Shown here: in pieces, positions 23,609 to 31,881 of the stretch
How positions within the stretch are numbered: the stretch's first letter is position 1
Layout of the letters: the number at the start of each line of letters is the position of its first letter
DNA from: Planctellipticum sp942493135
GTDB taxonomy: Bacteria; Planctomycetota; Planctomycetia; Planctomycetales; Planctomycetaceae
Reading direction: 5' to 3'
Length of the DNA: 64,000 bases
Assembly (NCBI GenBank): GCA_942493135.1
Contig: OW818684.1
Span: 4,836,001 to 4,900,000, forward strand
Program-made: the position numbers and the translations under genes
Notes under the pieces: model-generated
Told to the model about the DNA's origin: nothing
What the model saw: the letters and a program-made list of their open reading frames with translations, nothing else
Database searches by the model: none

Positions 23609-23926
23609 TCATTCGAAGAGAGCTTTCTGGCGGGTCGCTTTGACGGTCGCGATCGGCGGCGGGGCCGGAGGCGCGACGCTCGTCAGAAACTGCCGTTCGA
23701 CGACATACAGCCGGCCGCAGTGAATGATGATCACCGGCTTTTTCTGCGAGTCGTCGCCGGCGCGGGCCGCATACTGCTTCAGCGTGATGAACGTGCTGTC
23801 GATCTCGACCTGGCGGAACCGGCCGCGATCAAACTTCGTATGAAACAGCTCCACCGGATCGTTCTGCCGGAGGATCGCTCCGGTCGAGAACTTCACGCTG
23901 CACGCCATCCACAGACCGTCGCTCAT
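23609..23926 (-). CDS. Hypothetical early protein
   Basis: 105 residues from MSDGLWMACSVKFSTGAILR at 23926 (GGAAGGCCGTGCC upstream). Beta-rich (RQVEIDSTFITLKQYAARAG, KKPVIIIHCGRLYVVERQFL). No family recognised. It lies ten bases upstream of the ParB-like start in the same transcript. Confidence 0.6.
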   Translation of the reverse strand: MSDGLWMACSVKFSTGAILRQNDPVELFHTKFDRGRFRQVEIDSTFITLKQYAARAGDDSQKKPVIIIHCGRLYVVERQFLTSVAPPAPPPIATVKATRQKALFE

Positions 23927-24005
23927 GGCACGGCCTTCCACACGGGCCGACGCTGGTCAGCCTGACCAGCGCCGGCGGGGAAGTGAGACGACCGCTCGGC
24001 GGTCG

Positions 24006-25085
24006 TCAGTCCTGATTTGCTCTCTCACGGCTGCGCCGCCGGGATTCCCAGTCGCGCAACTTGTCGGTCTCGGTCTGCCGGTCGATCGCTGTCTCGCCGA
24101 CGCCGACGGCCGCCAGGCGGCTGAAGCCGTCGACCTCGGCAATCATCTCGGCCGCTGCGTCTTCGTGGTCCGGCCGGCAGAGCCAGCGGGCGACCGCGAC
24201 GTTCTCGCGGAAGATCGCCTTCGGCGTCTTCGCGCTCTGTCGATCGTGCACCGCCTGGGCGAAGACCTGCAGACGATTGTGCTCGGTGTCCGGAAAGCAG
24301 CCTTCGGCGACCGCGATGCGGTACAGCTCCTCGACGTCCCGCGGCCGGCTGAGATCCCGCACCGCCAGGGCCGTCCGCCAGCGGGGCCAGAAGCCCCGTC
24401 CCTGCGGGCCCGCCGGTTGACCCCCTGCAGGGGGTGAATTGACCCCCTCCAGCGCTGTGCGCGCTGGAGTTTCCAGGTCCGGAGATGACCCGGGTTTTTG
24501 TTTTTGTGATCCAGAAGAATAAAAACCCGGGTCTTTCAGAGAGGGGGTCAAATTGACCCCCATTTGACCCCCTTGACCCCGGTCAATTGACCCCCTGTTT
24601 GACCCCCTGGAGGGGGTCAAGTTGACCCCCTCGCAGCGCCGGGTTGACCCCCTTGCCGAGGGGCGTGAGGTCGCTCCGTCCCGGCCGGACGCCGGAGTGC
24701 CTGCGTCCTGCTTGCATCCCCCCACGGTGGTTTCCCCGACTGGCCGGCTGTGATCAACGATGACCGGCCATCGGAGGAGGTAGGTGTGGGAGCGATGTTG
24801 CGAAGGCGTCACGACCAGGAACGGAGTCCCCCCGGCAAGATCGATGCAGGTCCGTACGGTGTTTCGACTGCGGTTCAGTTTCCAGATCAGCACCTCCAGG
24901 GGGACCGAGAGCTGCATGGAACCGTCCGCCTGCGGGACTCCCGACCCCGACGAGGCCAGCTCGTCGAGCGCCAGGAGCAGCGACTTGACCCGCTCATCCG
25001 CGGGGAGTCGCTCGATAAAACCTCTCCGCGCAGCCCGCTGCCGCTCGGAGTGTTCGAACAGGGCGAGAAAATCCTGTTGTCGCAT
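24006..25085 (-). CDS. Phage replication-initiator-like protein carrying the origin
   Basis: 359 residues. N-terminal winged-helix part (QQDFLALFEHSERQRAARRG; VPLEVLIWKLNRSRNTVRTC; IDLAGGTPFLVVTPSQHRSH), then a low-complexity middle encoded by the iterons (EGVNLTPSRG, MGVNLTPSLKD, EGVNSPPAGG), then a helical C-terminus (DVEELYRIAVAEGCFPDTEH, KTPKAIFRENVAVARWL). The architecture of DNA-binding N-terminus, iterons in mid-gene and partner-binding C-terminus is that of lambda O, although I see no sequence identity with O. Confidence 0.65.
   Translation of the reverse strand: MRQQDFLALFEHSERQRAARRGFIERLPADERVKSLLLALDELASSGSGVPQADGSMQLSVPLEVLIWKLNRSRNTVRTCIDLAGGTPFLVVTPSQHRSHTYLLRWPVIVDHSRPVGETTVGGCKQDAGTPASGRDGATSRPSARGSTRRCEGVNLTPSRGSNRGSIDRGQGGQMGVNLTPSLKDPGFYSSGSQKQKPGSSPDLETPARTALEGVNSPPAGGQPAGPQGRGFWPRWRTALAVRDLSRPRDVEELYRIAVAEGCFPDTEHNRLQVFAQAVHDRQSAKTPKAIFRENVAVARWLCRPDHEDAAAEMIAEVDGFSRLAAVGVGETAIDRQTETDKLRDWESRRRSRERANQD
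24417..24655. other. Candidate replication origin: TTGACCCCC iterons with AT-rich cruciform
   Basis: About ten copies of TTGACCCCC(T), some inverted as AGGGGGTCAA, in 240 bases. Between the two iteron groups lies an inverted repeat with arms GACCCGGGTTTTT (24487-24499) and AAAAACCCGGGTC (24521-24533) and an AT-rich loop, a plausible unwinding site in otherwise GC-rich DNA. The site is inside the replication-protein gene. Confidence 0.7.
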
Positions 25086-25113
25086 CGAAGGCCCTCCAGC
25101 TCTGCAGGGCCGA

Positions 25114-25296
25114 TTAACTGGCGGTCGCCGGTTTCAACTCCGATCGGTCGATGCCGATCTCCTTCGGGGCCTCGGTGGCGATCCGCACCTTGCTGCCGCG
25201 GATCCGGGTCACGGTGACGGTCACCAGCCGCGTTTCGGTACTTGGGGGAATCGTCAGTTCGATCGATTCGTTTTCTTGGCGGGTCAGCACCAGCAT
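25114..25296 (-). CDS. csrA: Phage-encoded CsrA-family RNA-binding regulator
   Basis: 60 residues from MLVLTRQENESIELTIPPST at 25296 (AAAGGATTTCACACG upstream). It shows the CsrA core: MLVLTR, VTVTVTRIRGSKVRIATEAP (usual GxKVRIGIxAP) and IGIDRSEL. CsrA dimers bind GGA in the leaders of mRNAs and repress or stabilise them. The conserved RNA-contacting start (LTR) and the basic RSEL end are present, so it should bind RNA. It stands early in the leftward operon, before the replication gene, and may reprogram host or phage translation. Confidence 0.88.
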   Translation of the reverse strand: MLVLTRQENESIELTIPPSTETRLVTVTVTRIRGSKVRIATEAPKEIGIDRSELKPATAS

Positions 25297-25349
25297 CGTG
25301 TGAAATCCTTTCACCAGGGGGGAAGAAAAACCGATACGGATCGGCGAAG

Positions 25350-25472
25350 TCAGCGGACAGTGCGATCGGAACGGCTCGACGAACCGGACCAGAGACGGAG
25401 CGCCAGGCCGATGGCCATCGCGGCCAGGCTGCAGATCAGCCAGTCGACGATGCGGGACAGAGCGGCCTGCAT
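25350..25472 (-). CDS. Small single-span membrane peptide
   Basis: 40 residues, MQAALSRIVDWLICSLAAMA then IGLALRLW and a basic serine-rich tail (SGSSSRSDRTVR). One transmembrane helix. The ATG at 25472 follows GGAGGAGGACGCAGGC, an exceptionally strong ribosome site, so it is likely expressed despite its size. Confidence 0.6.
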   Translation of the reverse strand: MQAALSRIVDWLICSLAAMAIGLALRLWSGSSSRSDRTVR

Positions 25473-25527
25473 GCCTGCGTCCTCCTCCGTGAATCACGAA
25501 ACCGAGCGTTCTCTGCGGTGAGCGGTC

Positions 25528-25857
25528 CTAGTTATTCCGGTAGGCGTTGCGGCGTTCGACGACGTGCCCGAGTTCGAGCCAGGCGAAGCGGTGGGCAATG
25601 CACGAGCGAATCCGCCGCCGCAGAACCGGGCAGGGCACAGACCCCGTGACTTGCTGAATCACCAGGATCTGCAGCGGCGTCGCCCGGCCGTGGATCTCGT
25701 CGACGATGGCGTTGATCGCAGTCAGATCGGCCGGCTGTCCCGGACCGTGACAGGCGCCCGCGGTCGCGACGGCGGCCTGCAGGTGATGAACCCACTTCGC
25801 CGCCTGATCGGTCAGAGCGCGAACGTTCGGATCGGTGTGGAGATCGACGGGGATCAT
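25528..25857 (-). CDS. Hypothetical early protein
   Basis: 109 residues: IPVDLHTDPNVRALTDQAAK, INAIVDEIHGRATPLQILVI, then a basic C-terminus (VLRRRIRSCIAHRFAWLELG). The basic end could bind nucleic acid. No family recognised. Its start overlaps the 25854 stop by four bases. Confidence 0.6.
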   Translation of the reverse strand: MIPVDLHTDPNVRALTDQAAKWVHHLQAAVATAGACHGPGQPADLTAINAIVDEIHGRATPLQILVIQQVTGSVPCPVLRRRIRSCIAHRFAWLELGHVVERRNAYRNN

Positions 25858-26111
25858 GCGGGGTCTCCCGTCACGAGCGTCTCGGTGTCCGGATGGAAAC
25901 CGATATCGATCTGCTGCTGAATCGCGGGGGGCATCCCGCGACGGATTCCGTCGACGACCTCCAGCCCGACTTCCGCGAGCGAATCGGTCAGCGCCGGATG
26001 GCGCATCGCGAGCTGCAGCAGCGCCACCAGGGCGAACGCATTCGCCGGGTCCATCGAAAACTCGACCGGCGGCAAGCCGTCGAGCAGTGATTTGATCTGC
26101 TGTTGATCCAT
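25854..26111 (-). CDS. Hypothetical early protein
   Basis: 85 residues, MDQQQIKSLLDGLPPVEFSM then NAFALVALLQLAMRHPALTD and VVDGIRRGMPPAIQQQIDIG. Helical, slightly acidic. ATGA overlap with the downstream gene; AGAGGG upstream as ribosome site. No family recognised. Confidence 0.6.
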   Translation of the reverse strand: MDQQQIKSLLDGLPPVEFSMDPANAFALVALLQLAMRHPALTDSLAEVGLEVVDGIRRGMPPAIQQQIDIGFHPDTETLVTGDPA

Positions 26112-26133
26112 GATTCGGCCCTCTGGAAATCGA

Positions 26134-26289
26134 TCACTTCCGCCCCGCCATCCGCCGGACTTTCCGGGCATGGCGCTGGCTGTTCGTCACGTCGCCGATC
26201 AGCGTTCGCAACGCGATCGACGGCCGAAGCTTCAGAACCGCGGCCCGCATGAGCCGCCGCATGTCTTGAGTGGCTGAGAGTGCTTTCAC
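26134..26289 (-). CDS. Small basic protein
   Basis: 51 residues from a GTG at 26289 with AAGGAACCCC upstream: KALSATQDMRRLMRAAVLKL, RPSIALRTLIGDVTNSQRHA, RKVRRMAGRK. Strongly basic, so perhaps nucleic-acid binding. Packed between neighbours with good spacing. Confidence 0.5.
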   Translation of the reverse strand: MKALSATQDMRRLMRAAVLKLRPSIALRTLIGDVTNSQRHARKVRRMAGRK

Positions 26290-26298
26290 GGGGTTCCT

Positions 26299-26622
26299 TC
26301 ACTCGAAGAGCGAGAACAGAAACGGGATTGCGTCCTCGTGGGCCGCGGCGGCGGCGACGACGTCGCGGTAAGTCGACTGGCCCGCAGAGGGATTGTCCGG
26401 AAAGTGAGCGCGATACCAGGCCTCGTCGTCCCATTCGTCCCGGTTGAAGGTCCGGGGTTGATCCATTTCCGTGGCGGTCAGTCCGCGAATCGTTCCCCCG
26501 TTGAGTTCCTGCCGCGTGCCCCCGAAGAGCATCGCGCAGAAGTCCTTGGCTTCGGACAGCGAACGGGCCGCGATGAGCATTCCGTTGTGGCGAAACAGCG
26601 TGAGCGGTGCGGGATCGGTCAT
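26299..26622 (-). CDS. Hypothetical early protein
   Basis: 107 residues: DPAPLTLFRHNGMLIAARSL, SEAKDFCAMLFGGTRQELNG, then RTFNRDEWDDEAWYRAHFPD and a hydrophobic end (AIPFLFSLFE). No family recognised. It is the most upstream clear gene of the leftward early string, so a main early promoter is expected in the gap at 26623-26881, but I cannot place hexamers with confidence. Confidence 0.6.
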   Translation of the reverse strand: MTDPAPLTLFRHNGMLIAARSLSEAKDFCAMLFGGTRQELNGGTIRGLTATEMDQPRTFNRDEWDDEAWYRAHFPDNPSAGQSTYRDVVAAAAAHEDAIPFLFSLFE

Positions 26623-26881
26623 GCCGTCAATCTCCCTGCGAAACGGCAGCAGTCGGCCGGGGCCGGACGCGTCGCGTGTGGGCCGACGCACGACGCATCC
26701 GGCACACCGACCGACTGTGTTGCGGTGGGACAAATCGCCTCGGCGGCAACACGCCGCCGGGCGCAGGTTGAGAAAAAAGACGGCCGGGGTACGCGTAGGC
26801 GACAAAGGCGCGGGCCGGCAGCCTGGCCACCCGCGTCACTCAATCGCCCTCCCGGCCGTCCCTGGGATGGTGCATCAAAAC
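26623..26881. other. Intergenic gap upstream of the early genes
   Basis: About 260 bases, GC-rich, with no ORF I trust. It should contain the promoter of the leftward early operon. Confidence 0.4.
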
Positions 26882-26933
26882 GGCTGCGCCGGACTCCGAT
26901 CACGGCGCAGCCTGGCCGCGGCAACTTGCCGCG
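26882..26933 (-). terminator. Two hairpins after the integrase gene
   Basis: GGCTGCGCCG/CGGCGCAGCC (26882-26891, 26903-26912) followed by CGCGGCAA-C-TTGCCGCG (26917-26933). They begin 12 bases beyond the integrase stop on the minus strand and likely end its transcript before the early operon. Confidence 0.55.
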
Positions 26934-26944
26934 ACCATCGAGAT

Positions 26945-27985
26945 TCAACCGACCCAGTCGAGAAAGCACTGCGGCTGCGGCAGCGAGGCCATCGCCTGCA
27001 GGATGTCGTCGGTCGGATCGTAGTAGTTCGTGGCGTTGACTCCGTTGGCGTTGTGCCCGAGCACCCAGGGGCCGACGCCGTGACGATTCGTCTGATGCCG
27101 CGTGTTGCAGGTCTTTCGCAGATCCTCCATGACGCAATCGACGCCAGCCGCCGTGCAGAGCTTCTGCCAGTTCAGCCGCACCTGCGAGCCGTTCGATCGC
27201 GACCAGCCCTGCCAGATCCCCGGTCGGGAGGCGGCGAGAGACGCGGGCAGAATCTTGCGTAGAGCGGCGGCCGTCGTCGGATTCAACGGCAGCCGCTGGA
27301 TCTTGCGGGTCTTTGTGGAATAGAACTGGATGGTGCCGACGCAGCCTGCCCGTTGCAGCGTCCAGTCGAGCTTGGCCCGCTCCCAGGCGAGCAGGTCGAA
27401 CGTCCGCGGGCCGCAGTTGTAGCCGCAGATGATCGCCGCCCTCCAGAGATCGCCCATCAAACGCGTCTCGCCCCGCGTGCGCCATGTGGGGGCGTCTGCC
27501 GCGAGAAACAGGGCGGTGATTTCTTCCTCGGACAGAACGCGGGGAATTTTCCGCTGCCATTTCACGGCGGCCGGAAACCGAAAGTAGTCGCACAGGCCCA
27601 GTCCGTCCGGGTTGTGGGAATCGCGGGGCCAGCAGCGTGCGATCAGCGGCCGGATCGTCCGCAAGTGCTTGTTGACCGTCGCCACCGAACGGACTTCGCC
27701 TTTGCGGCGGGCGTGTTTGCCCTGCAGCAATTTTCGCTGGAAGTCGCGCAGCAGTTCGCGATTGATTCGATGGGTAGGAGCGTTGTCGGTCAGCGCCTCC
27801 CAGTGACTGAGGACATCGAGATACCCCTCGCGGGTTTTCTTCGCGGTGTCGTGCGGCAGATCGGGGGCGACCTGTTGTTCCCAGATCTCCCTGAGCGTCA
27901 CCAGCGGTTTGGCCACCGGCGGCGGGGTTTCGTCCTGGAACAGTCTCAGGCGGGGAAACGAGCTCAAAGCAGAAGGATTCGTCAT
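26945..27985 (-). CDS. Tyrosine integrase of the prophage
   Basis: 346 residues. N-terminal SAM-like domain (LREIWEQQVAPDLPHDTAKK; RREL-type core RINRELLRDFQRKLLQGKHA; VATVNKHLRTIRPLIARCWP). Catalytic half: first Arg in CGPRTFDLLAWE, Lys in STKTRKIQRLPL, second Arg in MEDLRKTCNTRH, His in LGHNANGVNATNYYD with the nucleophile Tyr in NYYD. All catalytic positions are present. It reads away from tRNA-Asp, 1 kb from it, as expected for the enzyme that inserted the phage there. Confidence 0.88.
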   Translation of the reverse strand: MTNPSALSSFPRLRLFQDETPPPVAKPLVTLREIWEQQVAPDLPHDTAKKTREGYLDVLSHWEALTDNAPTHRINRELLRDFQRKLLQGKHARRKGEVRSVATVNKHLRTIRPLIARCWPRDSHNPDGLGLCDYFRFPAAVKWQRKIPRVLSEEEITALFLAADAPTWRTRGETRLMGDLWRAAIICGYNCGPRTFDLLAWERAKLDWTLQRAGCVGTIQFYSTKTRKIQRLPLNPTTAAALRKILPASLAASRPGIWQGWSRSNGSQVRLNWQKLCTAAGVDCVMEDLRKTCNTRHQTNRHGVGPWVLGHNANGVNATNYYDPTDDILQAMASLPQPQCFLDWVG

Positions 27986-28983
27986 GTGCGAGCCTTTCGT
28001 GGCCGCCCCGCCAGTCCCGCGAGCGCAGGAGTCTGGCCCAGTCCGTTACGCCTCCGTGTAGGGCGATGTGTGATCCCGGATTGCAGAACCGCCATTCCGA
28101 ACGGCGGCTGACTAATGACACAACGGCAATCTCGGAAACCCGCATGCGCGCAGCACCTTGCCAAACCGTCACAGACATGAAGGTTGGCCTTCGTCGGTGA
28201 CGGTCATAAGCATCAGGACGGCTGAAGCGGGAGAGCGGCGGCCGCGCCACGGCGTGCTGGAAACACGCCGCGGCGCAGCATGTGTTCCAGACCCCGGGCA
28301 GGAGCAGGGAACGCCGCGCTCAAACTCAGCCACAGCCGGTCGAAAATCCGCCAACGGGCAGAAGCGGACCGGCCACGAAACAACACAACCCAAAGACGGT
28401 TGGCATTCACGTGGCCGCGGCGTGCTGAGGTGCAAGCGTGCGAGTCACCAGAATGCCCGATTAGCTTCTCACCCTTTCGACGGGGTGGCTCGGCGACCGA
28501 GCGAGCAGAATTAGAACGGTGGCAATGCTCACCGTCAAGGAAAAAAAGTCGGCTCGTTGGAGTTCGACCTTTAAACGGGCCATCGCGGCAGGCGGCTGTT
28601 CACCGATCACAATTGCGACAGAGCGGGGATGGTCGCTCCGTCGCTGGGATGGTGGGCCGGCGTTTTCGGCCTCGGAAAAACACCGGACTATCAATCCGGT
28701 GCTTTTACCAGCGTGTTCGCCAGGAGACGTTCGAAAACCCGGGGGCGGTAATCGGGCAGAGGCCGAAGCCTCAGGTTCAGAACGTCCCACAAGTCCCTGC
28801 AGCCTTACGCGTGCAGGCGTCATCCTGGTTTTCGCCGTAACGTCTTGAGACGCCGGGAGGATCGACGCGAAATCCCGGTCGTCAGCAACGACAGATGTCG
28901 CCGCTGACCGGTTTTCTCTGTCGGGAGAAAACCACCGCGAAACCGCGGTTCCTGAGGGCATGCCCAAGAACGCTGAACAAAAG
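27986..28983. other. Attachment-side non-coding region
   Basis: About 1 kb between the integrase and tRNA-Asp. All long ORFs here read through the tRNA or lack coding character. It holds a small hairpin (CCGCC…GGCGG near 28092) and the terminator at 28681. Integrase arm-type sites would be expected here. Confidence 0.5.
28681..28701. terminator. Bidirectional terminator resembling a tRNA anticodon arm
   Basis: CACCGGA-CTATCAA-TCCGGTG with A5 before and T4 after, so it can end transcription either way. It resembles the anticodon arm of the nearby tRNA-Asp (CACCGGACTGTCGATCCGGAG) at 18 of 21 positions. Confidence 0.65.
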
Positions 28984-29057
28984 CGAGGCCGGCGGGGCTC
29001 GAACCCGTAACCTCCGGATCGACAGTCCGGTGCTCTAACCAATTGAGCTACGGCCCC
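28984..29057 (-). tRNA. tRNA-Asp (anticodon GTC)
   Basis: 74 bases on the minus strand. Acceptor GGGGCCG pairs with CGGCCTC, D arm AGCTCAATTGGTTAGAGC, anticodon arm CCGGA-CTGTCGA-TCCGG, T arm with GGTTCGAGCC, discriminator G. CCA is not encoded. The prophage side abuts its 3' end, marking it as the probable insertion site. Confidence 0.92.
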
Positions 29058-29552
29058 AACACACGGTGTGACCCGCATGCGGTGGGGTGATTCTACAGTT
29101 CGACAGACACCCGTCAAGCGACGGGGTTCAATCGCTTCCGCAAAAATGCCAGAAGTCGAATCTCCTGCTGGCAGAAGACGTTGTCGAACTCCTGTCGGCG
29201 ATCGCTTGAGCCGCTTCAGGGCTTCGCATCGACATTTCTGGCGTTGGAACCGATCTGCCGGTAACCCCATTGCCAGTCTGAGGTTCCCAAACGGACTCTT
29301 CCCCGTCCTGAAAGCCCCTGTCTGATTGCACACCCGCTGTAGAGATTTTATGCGAATGCCTGTATTGCGAGCTTTTGTGCTTGATATGCAGGCACTTGCG
29401 GTGGGTGCCGCTCGCTAGGAAATCCGTCAATTCCTGCTAGAGTCTGAGGCAGTGGAAACTCCGTCGATGGCGGCACGCTGGTTGCACTCTCATCGGGCAC
29501 TGGGTGACCACCAGGATTGGCCCCTTCACCGTTACAGCAGGAAAGTGAGAAC
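29058..29552. other. Non-coding region upstream of glnN
   Basis: About 495 bases between tRNA-Asp and glnN. It must contain the glnN promoter; GGCACTTGCGGTGGGTGCC at about 29390 is a near-palindrome that might be a regulator site. No gene seen. Confidence 0.4.
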
Positions 29553-31748
29553 ATGAGCGGCAGCAGTGCGCGGCTGAATGCGATCTCGGCAGTGACGAAC
29601 TACAAACCCCTTTCGGCCCCGTTGAGTTTTGCGGAAACTCCGGCTGGCGAAGTGTTTGGGACGAATGTCTTCAGCATCAAGGTGATGAAGGACCGACTGC
29701 CGAAGAGCCTCTTCAAGTCTGTGATGAAGACCATCGAAGCGGGTGAACCGCTCGACGGCGCCGTCGCCGACACGGTTGCGGCGGCCATGAAGGACTGGGC
29801 CATCGAGAAGGGGGCGACCCACTATGCCCACGTCTTCCATCCGCTTACCGGATTGACCGCGGAGAAGCACGACAGCTTCCTTTCGCCCGACGGCACCGGT
29901 GGCGCCGTCGCCGAATTCAGCGGTCTGCAGCTGATTCAGGGCGAGCCGGATGCGTCGAGCTTTCCTTCGGGCGGCATCCGCGCCACGTTCGAAGCCCGCG
30001 GATATACCGCCTGGGACGTGACGAGCCCGGCCTACATTCTCGAGAATCCGAACGGGACGACGCTCTGCATCCCGACGGCCTTCTTTTCCTGGACGGGCGA
30101 AGCTCTCGATAAGAAGACGCCGCTGCTGCGGTCGATGAAGGCTCTCAGCACGCAGGCCCAGCGGATCCTGAAGCTGTTCGGCCACAAAAACATCGCGATG
30201 GTGACGGCGACCGCCGGCCCCGAGCAGGAATACTTCCTGATCGACCGCAACTTCTACTTCGCCCGCCCGGACCTGATTGCCGCCGGTCGGACACTGTTCG
30301 GGGCGCCTTCACCCAAGGGGCAGGAATTCTCCGACCAGTACTTCGGTGCGATTCCCGACCGCGTTCTGGCCTGCATGCTCGAAACCGAACGCGAGCTGTA
30401 CAAGCTCGGCGTGCCGGTCAAGACCCGCCACAACGAAGTGGCTCCCAGCCAGTACGAAATCGCGCCGATCTACGAGAACGCAAACGTCGCGGCCGATCAT
30501 CAGCAGATCGTCATGCTGACCCTCAAGCGGGTGGCCGAAAAGTACGGCATGACCTGCATTCTGCACGAGAAGCCCTTCGCCGGCGTCAACGGTTCGGGCA
30601 AGCACCTGAACTGGTCGCTCGGCAGCTCGACGCAGGGTAATCTGCTGGAACCGGGCAAGACGCCTCACGAGAACATGCAGTTCCTCGTGTTCTGCGCCGC
30701 CGTGATTCGCGCCGTTCACAAGCATGGCGCGTTGCTGCGGGCGGTCGTGGCTCACGCCGGCAACGACCACCGTCTCGGCGCCAATGAGGCTCCGCCGGCG
30801 ATTATCTCGATCTTCCTCGGCGACCAGCTCACCGACGTGTTCGAGCAGATCAAGCAGTCCGGCTCGGCGACCAGCAGCAAGCAGCCGGGGCTGATGACGG
30901 TCGGCGTCGATACGCTGCCGCCGCTCCCCAAGGATGCTGGCGACCGCAACCGGACGAGTCCGTTCGCCTTCACCGGAAACCGGTTCGAGTTCCGCGCCGT
31001 CGGTTCGGCACAGTCCCTGTCCGGTCCGCTGGTGGCCCTTAACACCATTATGACGGAGTCGCTGGACTCGATCGCGACCGAACTGGAGAAGGCGACCGGC
31101 GGCGATCCGGCGAAGTTGGCGCCGGCGGTTCAGGCGGTGCTCAGGTCCATCATCAACGAGCACGGCTCGGTCGTGTTCAACGGGGACGGCTACTCGGAAG
31201 AGTGGCAGCAGGAAGCCAAGAAACGCGGTCTGCCCAATCACAAGCAAACCATCGACGCACTGCCGGCCATCACCGACCCGGCTGTTGTCGCGATGTTCGA
31301 GAAATACAAGGTCCTGTCGAAGCGGGAACTCGAAAGCCGCCAGGAGATCTACTTCGAACAGTACGTCCTGACGATCAATGTCGAGGCGAACATCGCCCAC
31401 GAAGTGGCTAAGACCACGATCTATCCGGCGGCGATCCGTTACCAGGCGGAACTGGCCGGGACAGCCGCAAACTGCAAAGCGGCAGGCGTGGAATTCGACG
31501 CGTCAATCCTCGAAAAGGTCAGCAGCCTGATCAAGTCGCTCGTCGAAAAGATCAATGCTCTGGAGCAGTTGTTGCCCAGTCGCGGCGGTCACGGCGTGGC
31601 GAACGCTTCTGAGGCGGCGATGAAGTGCGCCAAAGAGATCAAGCCGGCGCTGGGCGCCCTGCGGGAAGTTGTTGACGAACTGGAGGGCGTCGTCGCCGAT
31701 GACTTCTGGCCGTTGCCGACATACGCGGAAATGCTCTTCATCAAGTAG
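29553..31748 (+). CDS. glnN: Glutamine synthetase type III
   Basis: 731 residues from the ATG at 29553 (CAGGAAAGTGAGAAC upstream; the in-frame start at 29517 lacks a site). Length and motifs are those of GSIII: the N-terminal FGTNVFSIKVMKDRLPKSLF, THYAHVFHPLTGLTAEKHDS, the substrate region TATAGPEQEYFLID, EVAPSQYEIAPIYENANVAA, and GVNGSGKHLNWSLGSSTQGN with the ATP-site loop. It makes glutamine from glutamate and ammonia in the cytoplasm. It stands alone between tRNA-Asp and the mobA-like gene. Confidence 0.95.
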   Translation: MSGSSARLNAISAVTNYKPLSAPLSFAETPAGEVFGTNVFSIKVMKDRLPKSLFKSVMKTIEAGEPLDGAVADTVAAAMKDWAIEKGATHYAHVFHPLTGLTAEKHDSFLSPDGTGGAVAEFSGLQLIQGEPDASSFPSGGIRATFEARGYTAWDVTSPAYILENPNGTTLCIPTAFFSWTGEALDKKTPLLRSMKALSTQAQRILKLFGHKNIAMVTATAGPEQEYFLIDRNFYFARPDLIAAGRTLFGAPSPKGQEFSDQYFGAIPDRVLACMLETERELYKLGVPVKTRHNEVAPSQYEIAPIYENANVAADHQQIVMLTLKRVAEKYGMTCILHEKPFAGVNGSGKHLNWSLGSSTQGNLLEPGKTPHENMQFLVFCAAVIRAVHKHGALLRAVVAHAGNDHRLGANEAPPAIISIFLGDQLTDVFEQIKQSGSATSSKQPGLMTVGVDTLPPLPKDAGDRNRTSPFAFTGNRFEFRAVGSAQSLSGPLVALNTIMTESLDSIATELEKATGGDPAKLAPAVQAVLRSIINEHGSVVFNGDGYSEEWQQEAKKRGLPNHKQTIDALPAITDPAVVAMFEKYKVLSKRELESRQEIYFEQYVLTINVEANIAHEVAKTTIYPAAIRYQAELAGTAANCKAAGVEFDASILEKVSSLIKSLVEKINALEQLLPSRGGHGVANASEAAMKCAKEIKPALGALREVVDELEGVVADDFWPLPTYAEMLFIK

Positions 31749-31881
31749 TGTCCCGTCCGGGGCGCGATGTCCCGCCGACGATTGCAGAATTCCGCCGGCT
31801 CCGGGAGACTCAGGTCTTCCGGGGCCGGCGGCGTTTTTTCGCGTCAGCCGTCCGGCGATCTCTGATGACGAGGCCCCGCGA

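Noticed and set aside
28461..29333. 290-residue minus-strand ORF
   Set aside because: It reads straight through tRNA-Asp and has no recognisable protein features.
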